A stretch of DNA of 64,000 bases, from positions 373,313-437,312 of the forward strand of contig QANU01077325.1 in assembly GCA_003254905.1 (NCBI GenBank), given 5' to 3'. Made by a program: the position numbers and the translations under genes. The notes under the pieces are model-generated. The model ran no database searches. It was not told the DNA's origin and saw only the letters and a list, made by a program, of their open reading frames with translations. Within the stretch, counting starts at the first letter, position 1, and each line of letters opens with the position of its first letter. This stretch comes from Nissolia schottii (lineage: Eukaryota; Streptophyta; Magnoliopsida; Fabales; Fabaceae). Positions 12,446-26,654 of this stretch are shown here, one piece after another.

Positions 12446-12679
12446 TTGTCTACTCATCTCTTTTTTCCTCTCCTCCTTCCTACACTACCACCATCACATT
12501 CATCATCAACAACGTCATCATCCTACACTACCCATTACATCCCTTACCCTCAAAACCCTAACATATATTCTTCCTCTTCTTCTGTGTTGAAACATGGGGT
12601 TAACCCTCCTGGGGTTGAAATTGAATCCTATGCTCCAACACCCATTGCCATTAACAGCAACAACAACAATGCTCAGTGA
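12446..12679 (+). pseudogene. Possible captured first exon within the CACTA element
   Basis: A 77-codon frame starting at ATG: Ser/Thr/Pro-rich N-terminus, then IPYPQNPN, VNPPGVEIESYAPTP and an Asn run. It ends at a consensus-like donor (GCTCA|GTGAGTTTC), followed by AT-rich, intron-like sequence. This pattern (5' exon plus start of an intron) is what transduplication of a host gene leaves behind. The parent gene is not identified. Confidence 0.4.
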
Positions 12680-13429
12680 GTTTCTCTTTCTCATTTTGTC
12701 TTAAAGTTTCAATTTTTACAATTGGGTTAGTGTGTATTAGTTTGATTCTGATTGTGATGTGCATTAATTTTTACATTTTGTCTTAAAGTTTTTGGTAAAT
12801 GATTCTAATTGTGATGTGCATTAGTTTGAGTTTATGTGTTCAGGAATGATAGATGTTGTTTTTTGGTGTGAAATGAAATTCAGATGTATAAAATGATGGA
12901 AGTGCATCGGTTTGGATGTTGCGTTGTGATGTATGAAATGATGGATGTGCATTAGTTTGGATGTTGTGATGTGCATTAATATGAGTTTTGTGTGTTCAGA
13001 AATTGAGAAGGAAAGAGAATGAAATGAAATTTAGAATAATTTTTTTTAAAAAAATTATTATCTTTACCGTCAGAAGTAGTCGACGGTAATTACAGAAAAA
13101 AATATGTTCAAATTACTGTCAGAATTAACCAACGAAAGATAGAATAAATATTAATATTATTACCGTCAATTATAGTCGACGATAACAGTTTAGTTCCTCG
13201 ACCGCCATTACCGTCGGTCGTCACTGAACCTAATTACCGTTGGCTATATAAGTTCGACAGTAATAAGTTTCCATCGAGGCTATTACCGTCGGTGTTCTCG
13301 CCAACGGTAAGTGCAACAAAAAGTAAAAAATTCAACAGTAATCTGGAAAAAAAATTGACGGTAACTTCAACGATAGTGAGCGTTTTTCTTGTAGTGTATA
13401 AATAAAGTCAATAGTCTAAGTGTGTAGCA

Positions 13430-14998
13430 GCAATGTGAGAAAACAATATATGAGAAATACTTTGGGTTATGAGAGAGGGTGTATAAGGGTCTTGAGTGTG
13501 GGAACAATGGATATTCTTATACTATTTTTTTTCTCATAGTGAAAATATTGATTCTCTGGGATGGATGTAGGCATGAGATTTGCCGAACCACATTAAACTT
13601 TTGTGTCTCTTTACTCGTTGTCATTTTGTGAATTTCTTCTCTTTGATGTTTGTGGCTATATTTGGTACATTTAATTAGTACAAGATTGTGTTTGAGACTC
13701 GGTCCACTGCGTATTATCCCAACACTTCCCATGATATCACCAATTCACTATTATTATTTTTCATCGTTTAATTATCATTTATCACTATCAACAATCTATG
13801 AATCTATCCATCATGATCAACGTTTACTTAACAACACGTGTCGTTTTCGTGCTTACCACTGTCCTGTTTTATATTTCTCAGCATCCCTCACAGTCAAGTC
13901 ACTGTTGCCAACTTGGCATTAACGTTATTACACATTTGTCATTGCCTTATCATACAAAATTGCCGTCAATTCTCACCACCCTATTTAATGTTGAACCCAC
14001 TAGATATGTCCCAAACTCTCAATAACGATGATCCTTTTTTAATTTGTATGTTTTGTTTGGGGCAAGGCAAATGCAAAATAATGTTTGTGTGACATGGCAT
14101 AACAGAATCAATAAGAGATATGATAGGATTCTCCAAGAGTGATATTGGCTCATCCATTTGGCATGATTGTGATTATGAAGTACTAGCTTGTAATCATAGG
14201 AAGCATTCAGCAGCCACAGCTTGAAGTAAGTCAAATAAATAATTTGGATTTCATTACATTCAAAAAGCATAATCAATTCAGATATTATTTTTTAAAAAGA
14301 AAAAAAACCAGCAAGGGAATAGTATTTACACAAGTAACACAAATATATCAAAGCTGCAATTGTTGATAATTACTTTACTAGCAGCATCACATAAAAACAT
14401 CCCGAATCAGAATCTGAAATTCGTTGCAATTCATAATCAGAATTAATCTGATTTACATAAGTGGATGTAAGCTTCTGAAAATGGAAAGAAAAGAAAAACA
14501 GGCTATAACATTCTAAAGATCTTTCTTTGTGTGTATAAATATAAAAAAGGAAACAATCAATAAAGCTTGAATAACAGCAATCACTTATGTCAAAGGATGA
14601 AGATTGAAGATTTAGCACCAGATGAGGGAACCTAAAGGATCATTCCTCTTGAATCCACTGAAAGTGCTATAACTCCTAAAGAAGCACCCTTTATTGATCA
14701 ATGATGACCAACAATGACTTTATCTCTGTATAATACAATATCAGAAAAGTCAATAGGTGTCAGAGCTCGAAGTTTAAGAGGTCAACGGCTAGAAGAAACA
14801 AAATCCAAAGGAAAGAAAACTCCATAAGTTGGTTCATAAACATGCTTTGATTGAGTCAAATCTAAAGGTTGATATGATCAAATGATATATATCCAATCTT
14901 TTGCGCTGAAAATATTAATCTACTTACCTTAAGCATGATAAATAAGGACATGGAAAGCTTGGACCATAACATGACAGAAAAGTCACTGAGTTTCATAT
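13430..14998. other. Intergenic, including the 3' flank of the DUF688 gene
   Basis: AT-rich. The 14640-14998 part probably belongs to the 3' untranslated region of the reverse-strand gene that ends at 14999. Short frames at 13517-14276 lack any coding character. Nothing else is recognised. Confidence 0.4.
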
Positions 14999-17348
14999 CT
15001 AAGATTTTGAATGCTGAGGTTTATGTGTGGTTAATTCCTGCAAAGGAAGTTAAATGTGAGTTTTTCATCTTTGTCACTACCAGAGTTAAGGTATCCTATA
15101 AAAAATATGGGCAAAAAAAGGACTAATAAGGTTAATTACCTGAGAATAGCGCACATGATCATGATGCAAATTGGAAGTTTTCACTATTGTTTCCCACTTG
15201 ATATTGCTGGATGTTGTATTAGACTCTTGCCTTTTAGCATGAGATTGAGTACCTTGATTAGAATGCAGGAACGAGTGCTTCACTGAAACTAAAGGCAGGG
15301 CACGCCAGAGCCAGGACTCCGAAGGCGACTTTGGCAATGGTGGGGGAAGAGGAGACACACCAGATTCAGCCAACACAATTTGCTGGTTGTTAATCTTTGA
15401 TTCTTCAGTATGCGACACTGCTTCTTGGTTAATATCTTGAGCAGCTGCCAGTGCTTTATCTTGTTTGGCCTTGAGTTGTAACATACTAGAAAAGGTTGAA
15501 TTGGCATCCATGGAACTTAGCACTTCAGAATCCAATGTGACCTTTTCTTGACCAGATTCTATGTTGGAATTACTACTTTCTTTCCCTCTTCTTCTGTTCA
15601 ATTCCGCGATAAAATCATCGATCCTCAGTTTATTATTATCTACAGAACTTAGGTTTGAAGATGGCAATTTGACTGTACTTGCAGTATCTATGTACAAAGT
15701 TTTTTCAATTGTGAGGCTCCCTGAGTATGAACCTCTTTTGGCTCCTTGGGATAACATCTGAACATTTCCAAGTCCTGTGCTGTGGAATCTCAAATTGCCA
15801 GAATGATTAGTCTGATTGGCTTCTTTGGAATCGCCAGGCAACCTCGCCCCGTGAAGGGGAGATTGAGGCTTGCTTCTACAGGGAGAAACACCGGCAGCAG
15901 ATGCTCTCGAGCGGCGGAAGGGCGAGAGCCTACCTGGCAGCAACTCACCTGAGAAATAGGTAAACCTGTTTGAGTCACTAGTCCATTTTTTCCTACCTTC
16001 CTGCAAGTCCAGCGATGCACTTCTAGAGCTTGATTTGTTCTTGTGAATTGCATCCCAAGCCTGCAAGAAATACTCATGATTATGAGTAAATGCATGTTTG
16101 GATTCTCGGTCAGAGGGTGCCAGAACCAATTGTAGCTAGTTGGAGAAGTGAAGAAATACTTAAATTTTGACATGTCAGAATTGATGCTGATGGCTTGAAA
16201 CGGAAAACCAAATACAAAACGGAGGGCATTGAGTCATTGAGAATTGAAGATAGCAAAAATTGGTAATCATTAGCGCTATAGATTTTTTTTACCTTCTTTA
16301 CAGCTGGAACTGGACTAAAAGATCTAAGATGAGAGATTTTGGTAGGCTTCACAACCTCAGTTGTAGAAGGCAAGGAAACCTGGTTCTTCATCTTCATCCC
16401 AGGCACAGGATTCATCAAGCACAATGAATTCCTCATATGTAATCGCGGCAACAGACCGCAGCCTTTAGCTGAGATGTTAGCAGAGTTGTCATAATCAACA
16501 ACTTCGTCTTCGCTTTCCTCTTCCTCTTCCTCTTGATACTGTGTTGCATATGGCACAATATCAGTGATCTGCTTATTGACCGAGGGCTTCTTCTCTTCGC
16601 GAAACAATTTGGTAACATCTCTTGTCTGCTGTTCCACCAGTACAGATGGCTGCTTCTTTGAACAAGAGTACTGAGTTGGCTGCAGAGTCATGGCCTTGGC
16701 GGCAGGCAAGAACCGGCTCATCATGAAGTCTCGAGTCTGCTGATCGGTCGAAAAGTTTCCTAACTTGTTTGCATCCAAAGTATCTATCCCACTTACACCA
16801 CTCACACTGCAGTTCATGGAAAATGATTCTGTAGGTGACAGAGTTTCAAGTGCATCAGAATAAACATCATCCTCTTCCTCCTCCTTCTCTTTCTCCTTCT
16901 TCTTCTTCTTCTCATTCTCCACATTAGAGCTTCTTTTCTCAACTATCACCTCAGCTTTTCTTTCCATGTCACAATCTATTTTACTTTTAACCAAACTGGC
17001 ATTGAAAGAGTCAGACTTATTTGAGGGCCTAACTTTACTATTTGCAACTTTACATTCCTTTTCCAAAGTCTGCTTGGTAGAAATTGCAGATTTTCCAGGG
17101 GGAAGCCTGATTGAAGCCTCCTTGCGCGGTTGAGGCTCATTACCCTTTCGCTTTCCAGGGATATGCTCCCAATTGAAAGGCACTGCCACTGGTTCTGTTA
17201 CCTGATCTGTGTTGCTGTTGTAGTGTGCTGGAAGAGTGTGGCGTTTCTCTAATATCTTCTTCCTTGATTCGGATAAGGACGGCGATGTAGCCGAAGCGCG
17301 CCTCACTGACATCAAAGGGGCGTTGATGTTCAATCTCCTTTCAGACAT
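14999..17348 (-). CDS. DUF688 family protein
   Basis: Three exons on the reverse strand: 17348-16293, 16060-15140 and a 39-base last exon, 15037-14999. All have GT-AG borders and intact codons at each junction, giving 671 residues. The N-terminus carries VPFNWEHIPGK (56-66), the conserved plant DUF688 signature, in a basic region. Further on come Lys/Glu-rich and Glu-rich low-complexity stretches (KKKKKEKEKEEEED and QEEEEEESEDE), a Ser/Arg-rich segment (PFRRSRASAAGVSPC) and a Pro patch (PLPPPLPKSPSESW). The last 60 residues include WETIVKTSNLHHDHVRYSQ, with ELTTHKPQHSKS from exon 3. The molecular role of DUF688 proteins is not established. No membrane segment or signal peptide is visible. A 5'-leader intron (17875-17386, GT-AG) is possible. 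Confidence 0.88.
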
Positions 17349-17385
17349 CTTGTTCCAAAATTGAAAATAGAAAACAGTCGATTCG

Positions 17386-17875
17386 CTGCAATGCGGCCTA
17401 AAAACTCAGCTCAGAAACCTAATTTCCAATCATGAAAATCTGAAAATGGAAAATCCGATCATTAACGGCTTTAATAGCAACAAAAACAGTAGATTCTCTG
17501 CTTCAATTCAACAAGTCTTGAACTGAAATGATTGAATCGGTCTTCAATTTTCCTTGCAAATTAAGCAGAGAGAAAGAAAACTTTCAATCTATGCTGATTA
17601 TAAAACCAACAAAATAAGCCAAGGAATCATGACAAAGGCTATTTTCTTTATTTTTCTCTCTTCAATAAACAGAATATAAAAATATTCAGAATATTGCAGT
17701 ACCAGTATATCCATAATCAATGAATTTTAAGTGGTACAAAAGCACTGAGCATCTTTCATCAGCATCACAAGCCAAATTTAAGGACCCACCTTAGTGATAA
17801 TATATATAAAAAGGGGGGGGGGGAGAGAAAAAGAGAGTAGAAAACAATTGAATGGGAGCGAAGAAAAGATCAAAC
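17386..17875 (-). other. Possible 5'-leader intron of the DUF688 gene
   Basis: On the reverse strand a donor (GAG|GTTTGA) at 17876/17875 and an acceptor (TTGCAG|CGAAT) at 17386/17385 would remove 490 bases and leave a short leader before the ATG at 17348. The interval is AT-rich and contains a poly-G/purine run at 17812-17840. Not proven without transcript data. Confidence 0.3.
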
Positions 17876-19877
17876 CTCATTAACTAGCAGCATGTGAACA
17901 AGAAGAAAGCACTTTCCCTTGCAGAGCAAAAACAAGGAAGGAAAGTGGTAGCTGGTTGGAGTAACCTCATGTCACCATAGGAATAGGAATATGCAGCAAA
18001 TAAGGACATGAAGTGGTTAGTGGAGAGAATCATGAAAGGAGTGGCAAGTGAAACATGACTTTGGTGGTGAGAGAGAGATTGTAGTAATATGAGTTGAAAG
18101 ATGTCACAAGGGAATGGTGGGTTAGTTGGGATTGTTGCTAAATGATGCCGTGGAGTGTGGGGGGAATGAGTGAGACGAAAGAAAAGCCAGAAAAAGGCAG
18201 CGAGAGATAGAGACACAACAAGCCTTTACTAATTTCTTCTTCCTTTAATTGCTTTCTCTATATGTATTTGTGTAATGTGTATGTATATTCACTTCACTCA
18301 GTTTTATTTACACTTTACAGTGTTTCTGTGACTTGCAAGGCATGGACAAGTGACTATAATGAACAGCACAGCTGGCATTCAGCTCCAAAGCAGCCTTTGT
18401 ATAGTGATAATAATCGGTACTGTATTTGTTAAGTATGGTTGTCCAATGTCATTGCGGATATTTGCAGATTTCTGACATTGAATTTTCGTGTGATTGCGAC
18501 GAAATTGAATTAGATATTTGCAGATTTTCGTGTGATTGTGACAAAATTGAACTAAACATTGAATGAGAGCGTATGCTCACGGAGGAATGGTCGGAAAAGG
18601 AGTAGATCGTGGCGTATCAAAATTAATCATATTTAATTAAGGAAAAAAAAAATAAACCATAAAAATTCAAATTGAGGGCTTCATCTATTTAAAATTTTGG
18701 TGTCTTAATCTTCTTTTACATAATTAAATATGATCAATCTTAATACCAGAGAATCCATTCCCAGTTGAAAAAACAGTTAGTGGTAAGCAAAGGGGGATGT
18801 TAAGTCTTGTTGTTAATAATAAAGCAGGCGGTGAATGGACCTACCTTGTGTGGAAATTAAGTACGTAGACGAGTGCTCTCTAGTCCACGCGGCATTCAAT
18901 CTTGGCATCATTCTCAATCATTTTCAGACAACCACAAGATTTGTCACCCTAAATCATCATACAACCCTCACCAAAAGCAAGGCCTCAATTCTTTCTTGTA
19001 CTAGTACAACTAAATTTAAATTAATTCGTAATAATTTGATTCTTTAAATATGTAGCTGTCCTGTTTAATTTATATTCGGAGTTTTTTAACCATCATCTAA
19101 TCTAATTAAGTACTACCATATTAATTAGAGAAAATTTTCCTTTTAAGGCAGAGAGAGAGTGAGATTCAACTGAACAACAAATAATTAAATGACGTGCATA
19201 AATATTAAACTCATGAATGTACTTATATATTTTCATGTTAGGGTAACTCAATGGAATTAGATTAGTAAGAATTCAATAGCCTTTTGATGATAATTTTTTA
19301 GAAGAAAAGAAAAATAACAATATAGAAAATAGTACATATATAATTAAAAGAATAAACTAAAGAATATATTTTTTATTTTTAAAATATGGTTTTATTTGTC
19401 AAAAAAGTAGCGTTGGTTGTAGATATCACAATTGTATTATTGATGGGACATTGGGACGTTGAAGCTGATCAAAGGTTAAGTTTTAGGCCACTCTTTTAAA
19501 TGTGAGGATGGGAAATATCCAATCAAACTCTTCCATTATTGTCACACACACACACCAAGAAAAAGCCTCTTTCATTATTATTGAACTTAACACACACAAG
19601 TTCACAGATTAGTAATTGAAAAGATTTAGAAGGAAAAAAAATACATTTGTTATATTATCAATATACTAATTATTTTATATTGAAAGATCTTCAATTCTTT
19701 TTAGAATATGTTACGGGCATGATGGTGGTAATGGTGGTAGTGTCTTGAATTGGGTAAAAGTAATACAGATAAAAATCACATCAACACTCAAATTAATATG
19801 TAAGTAATATGAGATGATAATGTAAGAAAATGTATGTGAGCATGAATTTTTATATATATAAAAAAATGTATAAGATA

Positions 19878-20046
19878 AGGGGCATAAGTCAGACTTTTTT
19901 TTTACTGTAATACCTTTGTTACTAAAATATATTACCAAAATACTATTGTTTTAAAATATTTTATAGGTGTGATTTTGTAAAATGTTCTGAAACAATGATA
20001 TTTTGATAATAGGGGTATTATAGTAAAAAAAACTCCATAAGCCCTG
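19878..20046. mobile_element. Small MITE
   Basis: Imperfect inverted repeats of about 70 bases: the left reads TTTACTGTAATACC then TACCAAAATACTATTGTTTT. The right, inverted, reads TTTACTATAATACC then TATCAAAATATCATTGTTTC. Outer parts (AGGGGCATAAGTC and the inverted AGGGCTTATGGAG) also match. Part of the arm resembles the arm of the foldback element upstream of PEX7. Confidence 0.55.
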
Positions 20047-23000
20047 AGAGTAAGAGAAATAGTTGTTTTTTATATAGAAGAGAGTTAGTTATTATTATTG
20101 TATAATTCCCTTGAATGCATTCGATTGAATAATAATCAAACTGGATCCGATCTAAGAATTGAGCAATAGTTTATATCTAATCTAAGCATTATACATGTGA
20201 TTTCTTATAGGTTAATACAAGTGTTGAGCCTAGCTAATTATTCACATCCATTATCTCCATGATCACGTGTTGAGTATAACTGCCTATCTGAATGCTTACA
20301 AACCACAGACCCAAAGAAAAACAGAATACTTACAAGCCAAATGCAGAATTCTTTGTCATACGTAAAATAGTTGAAAAAAATATATGTACAATGAAATGGG
20401 TGTCAACGTACACCAACTATATATAAAAATATTTATAATTAGTGGGTAAGTGAGGAGTAATTATTTTATTTATAAGTAATGAATTAAGGTGCATTTAAAA
20501 CAGGAATGATGGTGTATTAGTACAATATTTAGTGTACTCCTAGCGGCACTCAAAATAATAGATAATGCAATAAAATATACATTATTTTTTGGTTAATTTA
20601 TTCAATATAGCCCGTTGATTGCGGGAATCCCCATTGATTGGCGTGGGAACATGGCTACATGGATTAGATTTAGAAAGGGGGGGATCCCATGTCCCACGAA
20701 AATTGGGGTCTTTTTGATTCTTCTTGTCTGCCATTCTTGACTGTATTTCGTGCCTCGTGCCATGCCCCCTCGTTTGCTCTTTCAAATTGAGCAGTTACTT
20801 CCCTCTTATCTCATGAAATTAAGGAGAACAATGCAGAGAACAAAACCAATTGATCATGTGCACTGCCGCATGACAAACATTTCAAATTGCACAACGCAGT
20901 GATTGTGGAATTTAGATTACAATATTATAGTACTGTCGTCAAATCCACACCCGAATAAGCGGCTCAATTTTTTTTTTCTTCATGTCTACAAATGATATAA
21001 CGTTGGTTGAAAATATAATTGATGCTATAAATTCTTTTGGGGGGCATTTTTTGTAACAATGGTGGTCAAAATGAAATCATATTTTTTACTATAGTTTGCA
21101 CGAAAATCATAAACGCTATATGTTTGGTAAAATTATCCGTAGATCATGTTGGAACATAATTTATCAACACAACTAACAAAATTTAGTACAGTTGACATAC
21201 AATTAAATTTTTTAAACATTTGGTCAAGGGTTTCAAGGAATTAGTTGCTGCAAACGACAAACATTTCTTGAGATACCAAACAAAAATAATTTATGGAAGT
21301 TTGATTGATTCGTTTAAATACCTTCGTTTAGATTCTATTTTTGTAGATTAAAAAAATGCTAAGAGAACTTTTTTATTTTTGGTACTACAGGAGAGCTTTA
21401 CCGTTGTTAAATTAAATTATTATTTATAGCATCACAAAATAAAAACTAATTTATGACCTATAGTCCAATTATTATAACGTTTACGCTTAGGGTTTGAGCA
21501 TAGATCGAGGAAATCTAGCTCTTTAGTCAAAAGTTTAAAGCAGGTTTTCCTCCGCATTGAATACATGGAGTGTTAATTTATTGAATCTTAATTGGCCGTA
21601 CAAAATATGTTTACCTCGCTAACAAATATGGATTTCAAAATTAAATACGAAACCCTTTTAGAATAAATAACGAAAAAGTGAGATTCTCCACTACTGAAAA
21701 CCCCTTGACGGAAATTAGATATGGCCTCATTTATTATCGCAATATTTATGTGTATATGTCTAGTTCTCGTTCGATTATTACAAAAGGAATCAAACAAAAA
21801 AGTTATGCATGGGTTAGGAAGCTATATACATTTTGCATTAGTTACACGATGATTAAGGGGAACACAAGGATGTTTCCATCAAGCACATGGATTTGGGGTA
21901 TGAAACACATGAATGTAACTGAGCTTTCAAAGGTTGCTGTCGTGACATGAAAGAATGAAATTGGGATTAGGTACGAACTATAAGCATATAAAATTGGGAT
22001 TATTTACCTAATGAATTCCAATTTCAGGATTAAAGTAATCAATAAGCAGACACATCTTGAATAACTAAAGATAAGAGAGATATTAGATTAATGTCAATGT
22101 CACGAATTTAGATACTTTAAGAACTTATTTTAGAAAGTAAAATGAAGTTTTTTTACTTTTAAATTTAGAGAATCATTATCCCAATCTCACATAGCACTTG
22201 GAAGGCGTTAAAGCAATAATTTGAAGAATGGACATAATAAAAATAACCACAAATATGTTCGTCACAAAATCACAATGAAGACTTGGGCATCGAGAACTTG
22301 GGCTCTGGCCCAATGGATAACTTGGCCCAAATAAGTGGACATACATTTGAACTTAAGTTTTGGGCTCCCCTCCGTTAGACCCCAAAAGCAATTTCCAAAA
22401 TCCTTATAAAATTCGACCCCAAAAAACAAAACTTATAAAATAAAACATGAGAAGAATTTGACAGACAAAATTCTCATTTTTAAAACTTAATAGTGACACT
22501 AAATTAGTCTTAATTTGCTAAGTTTTTATTTGAAAAATTAAATTTTCATAAAAAATTACAGTAAATCCATAGTAACACTCTCAATTTAAATAGATATATA
22601 ATTTTTTTTTAATTGTCATGGACAAGTTTGGTGGGAAGGAGGAAGGAGAAAGGAGAAAGAGAGAGGAAAGAGGAGAGAAAAGAGAGTGTATTTTTGCTTT
22701 TTATCTTTAGGTAAAAATTTATAAAAAATAATTTATAAACCAGACTCATTTAGATCTGATTTATTTTGGGACAAGATGAAACATTTGAATTCTAGTTGAA
22801 TTTTAATTTTAGACTATTGTGTTCCAAGTCAAGAAATTGAATTCAAATTCTAAAGGAATTCAATTCTTGACCATTCCAAACACACTATTAAAAGAGCTTG
22901 AAAAAAAAAGCAACTTTAGATTGCATCTAAGAAGCACTGACACTTACACGTACCGATTTTAAAATTTTATAGGATATGACAGGACATTTATATGTGTAAA

Positions 23001-23684
23001 ATAAAATATTTATAATAATATCCTAACGCTTTTATTAATATCAAATTACTACTTTTTAATACTTTCTAATTTTTTTTCAAAATACGTGGAATAATCAAGA
23101 TATTTTCATATGTCAATACTTGTTAATTTTTTAAGTATTCATATTATTATAAATTATTTAGTATTTAAAATATTTTTTATTTGGACACGGTAAGGACGCG
23201 ACTCAAAACATTTTGATATAGCTCAGACAAGCTTGAATACGGCTAATTATGATTTTTTTTTTATTTGAAAACTTTCAAACGCATTGAACATGTATGTTAA
23301 ACAAGTGTCTTTGTGTGTCGGTGTTTGCGGTGTGTCAAATACGGTGATACAACAGACCCATGAAGTATCTCATGCTTCTATGATGGTATATTTGATGAGA
23401 AATTCTTTTATCTTCCGGTCAGAAAACCTTTTCTTTCTTCTACCATTCATGTTTACCATTCAATTTTTTTTTACTCATGTTTTTTCTCACTGATTTGCTT
23501 AGATTTAAGAGTCAAGATACTTTTTAAGAGTATAAATCTCTTCCTCCATAAAGGACGTAAGAATGACTCATTTGATCCACTTGTGCAAAGTCACTTAAAA
23601 TAATCATGTCCTCACTAAAGAGGACAAATTTCTAACAAGAAAAAAACAGGGAAAATTAAACCAAAAGAAAGATATATATATATA

Positions 23685-23685
23685 N
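23685..23685. other. Single ambiguous base
   Basis: One N at the end of a TA dinucleotide run, just beyond the stop codon of the cysteine protease gene. It does not affect any coding exon. Confidence 0.95.
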
Positions 23686-23719
23686 GGAAAGAAATACAAT
23701 CAAGGAGTGACAACAACTT

Positions 23720-25745
<2,026 letters not shown>

Positions 25746-26212
25746 TTTCTTCAATGGATGTTTGTTCCACCACCATCTTTTGTGATGTATATAAACTGAA
25801 CAATTGGATACAAGACCAAGCCTAACAGTCAATCAGCACAACAAGAAGAATCTGCACTTTGATCTTTGCCCTTTTAAATCTTTTGGTATTGTATGAATAA
25901 CATGGGACTTCAAAGAGACTGAAATGACATAGGATGAAGGGGCAATTTGGTAGTTGTGTCTGAATTCCATGAATTTGTTAAATTTAGTACCAAACTTTTC
26001 TTTGGGGGTGTTTCTACTAGTCCTTCTATTTAGAATCATTTGACTTGTGAGTTGAATTACAGTACAAAAATGGATAAGGTGATCTAACAGTCAAATGTGA
26101 ATGTTTTACTCAAAGCCTGTATTTGTAACCTAGGAATGTTGGACTGGTTGTTGAAGCATAGGATTGGTAATTAGCATGGATGATTGATAAAGTCAAGGCT
26201 ATTGAATAATAA
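25746..26212. other. Upstream region of the cysteine protease gene
   Basis: Probable promoter and leader of the reverse-strand gene. The interval is AT-rich. I could not point to a convincing TATA box at the right distance and orientation. An in-frame upstream ATG exists at 25832. Confidence 0.4.
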
Positions 26213-26221
26213 TTGATTATA

Positions 26222-26645
26222 GAATTGCACAAACCACCCTTGAGATTTGTTAAAATTGCACTCCACCCAAACTACATGCAAAACATGCAGTCCCCTCTAG
26301 TTTTTCTTTGCGGTTGATCATCAATAATCAATGAAGTTTTTGTTTTCATTTATTTTTCCCTTGTTTTATGTTAGATTAGTGAAAATAGCGAAAACATTAA
26401 AATTTTATATCTTGTTTTTATTTTTTGTGTTTACTATTTTCTTCACAAAATTCTGAAACAGAAAACAATTTTATTGTTTCTATTATTTCTTCCACAAACG
26501 TTAGAAAATAGAAAATACATGAAATGAAAATAGATACATAACACATCATTAGTAATGAAAAACTGGAGTGAGGTGCAATTTTGCACGAAGTTTAGGGTGG
26601 AGTGCAATTTCTACAGACCTAAAGAGTAGTTTGTGCAATTTATCC
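26222..26645. mobile_element. MITE with 9-bp target duplication (Mutator-like)
   Basis: Perfect 9-base direct repeats TTGATTATA flank it (26213-26221 and 26646-26654). The ends are inverted repeats: the left has GAATTGCACAAACCACCC, then TTGCACTCCACCCAAACT. The right, inverted, has AATTGCACAAACTACTC, then TTGCACTCCACCCTAAACT. The 9-bp duplication fits the Mutator superfamily. No coding capacity. The middle (about 26330-26530) is AT-rich and itself weakly palindromic. Confidence 0.85.
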
Positions 26646-26654
26646 TTGATTATA

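Larger units (their letters stand above)
10826..13396. mobile_element. Non-autonomous CACTA (En/Spm-type) DNA transposon
   Basis: The left end is CACTACTAGAAAA and the right end TTTTCTTGTAGTG, whose reverse complement is CACTACAAGAAAA: CACTA-type terminal inverted repeats. A 3-bp direct repeat TAT flanks the element (10823-10825 and 13397-13399), as expected for this superfamily. The related uninterrupted sequence near 9783-9800 reads across the junction without the insert. Sub-terminal and internal boxes of the form TTACCGTCGG or CCGACGGTAA occur many times, mostly as facing pairs; in this superfamily such repeats are usually transposase-binding sites. At 2571 bp and with no transposase frame it is non-autonomous. 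The GC-rich inner part looks like captured gene sequence. Confidence 0.92.
18217..23719. other. Intergenic, mostly unannotated
   Basis: AT-rich. Contains a partial 50-base duplication (GATATTTGCAGATTT at about 18457 and 18512, both followed by TTCGTGTGATTG), a short MITE at 19878-20046, and a TA run just before the single N at 23685. Frames of up to 90 codons (for example 21678-21950) show no domain or splice context, so I do not call genes. Confidence 0.45.

Noticed and set aside
14370..14618. Alternative last exon for the DUF688 gene (after an AG at about 14477)
   Set aside because: The phase also fits, but the residues it adds do not resemble the family C-terminus, while the nearer 14999-15037 exon does.
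17884..18216. 110-codon reverse frame upstream of the DUF688 gene
   Set aside because: Leu/Ser/His-rich with no domain; it lies in the probable leader or promoter. At most an upstream frame, with no evidence of translation.
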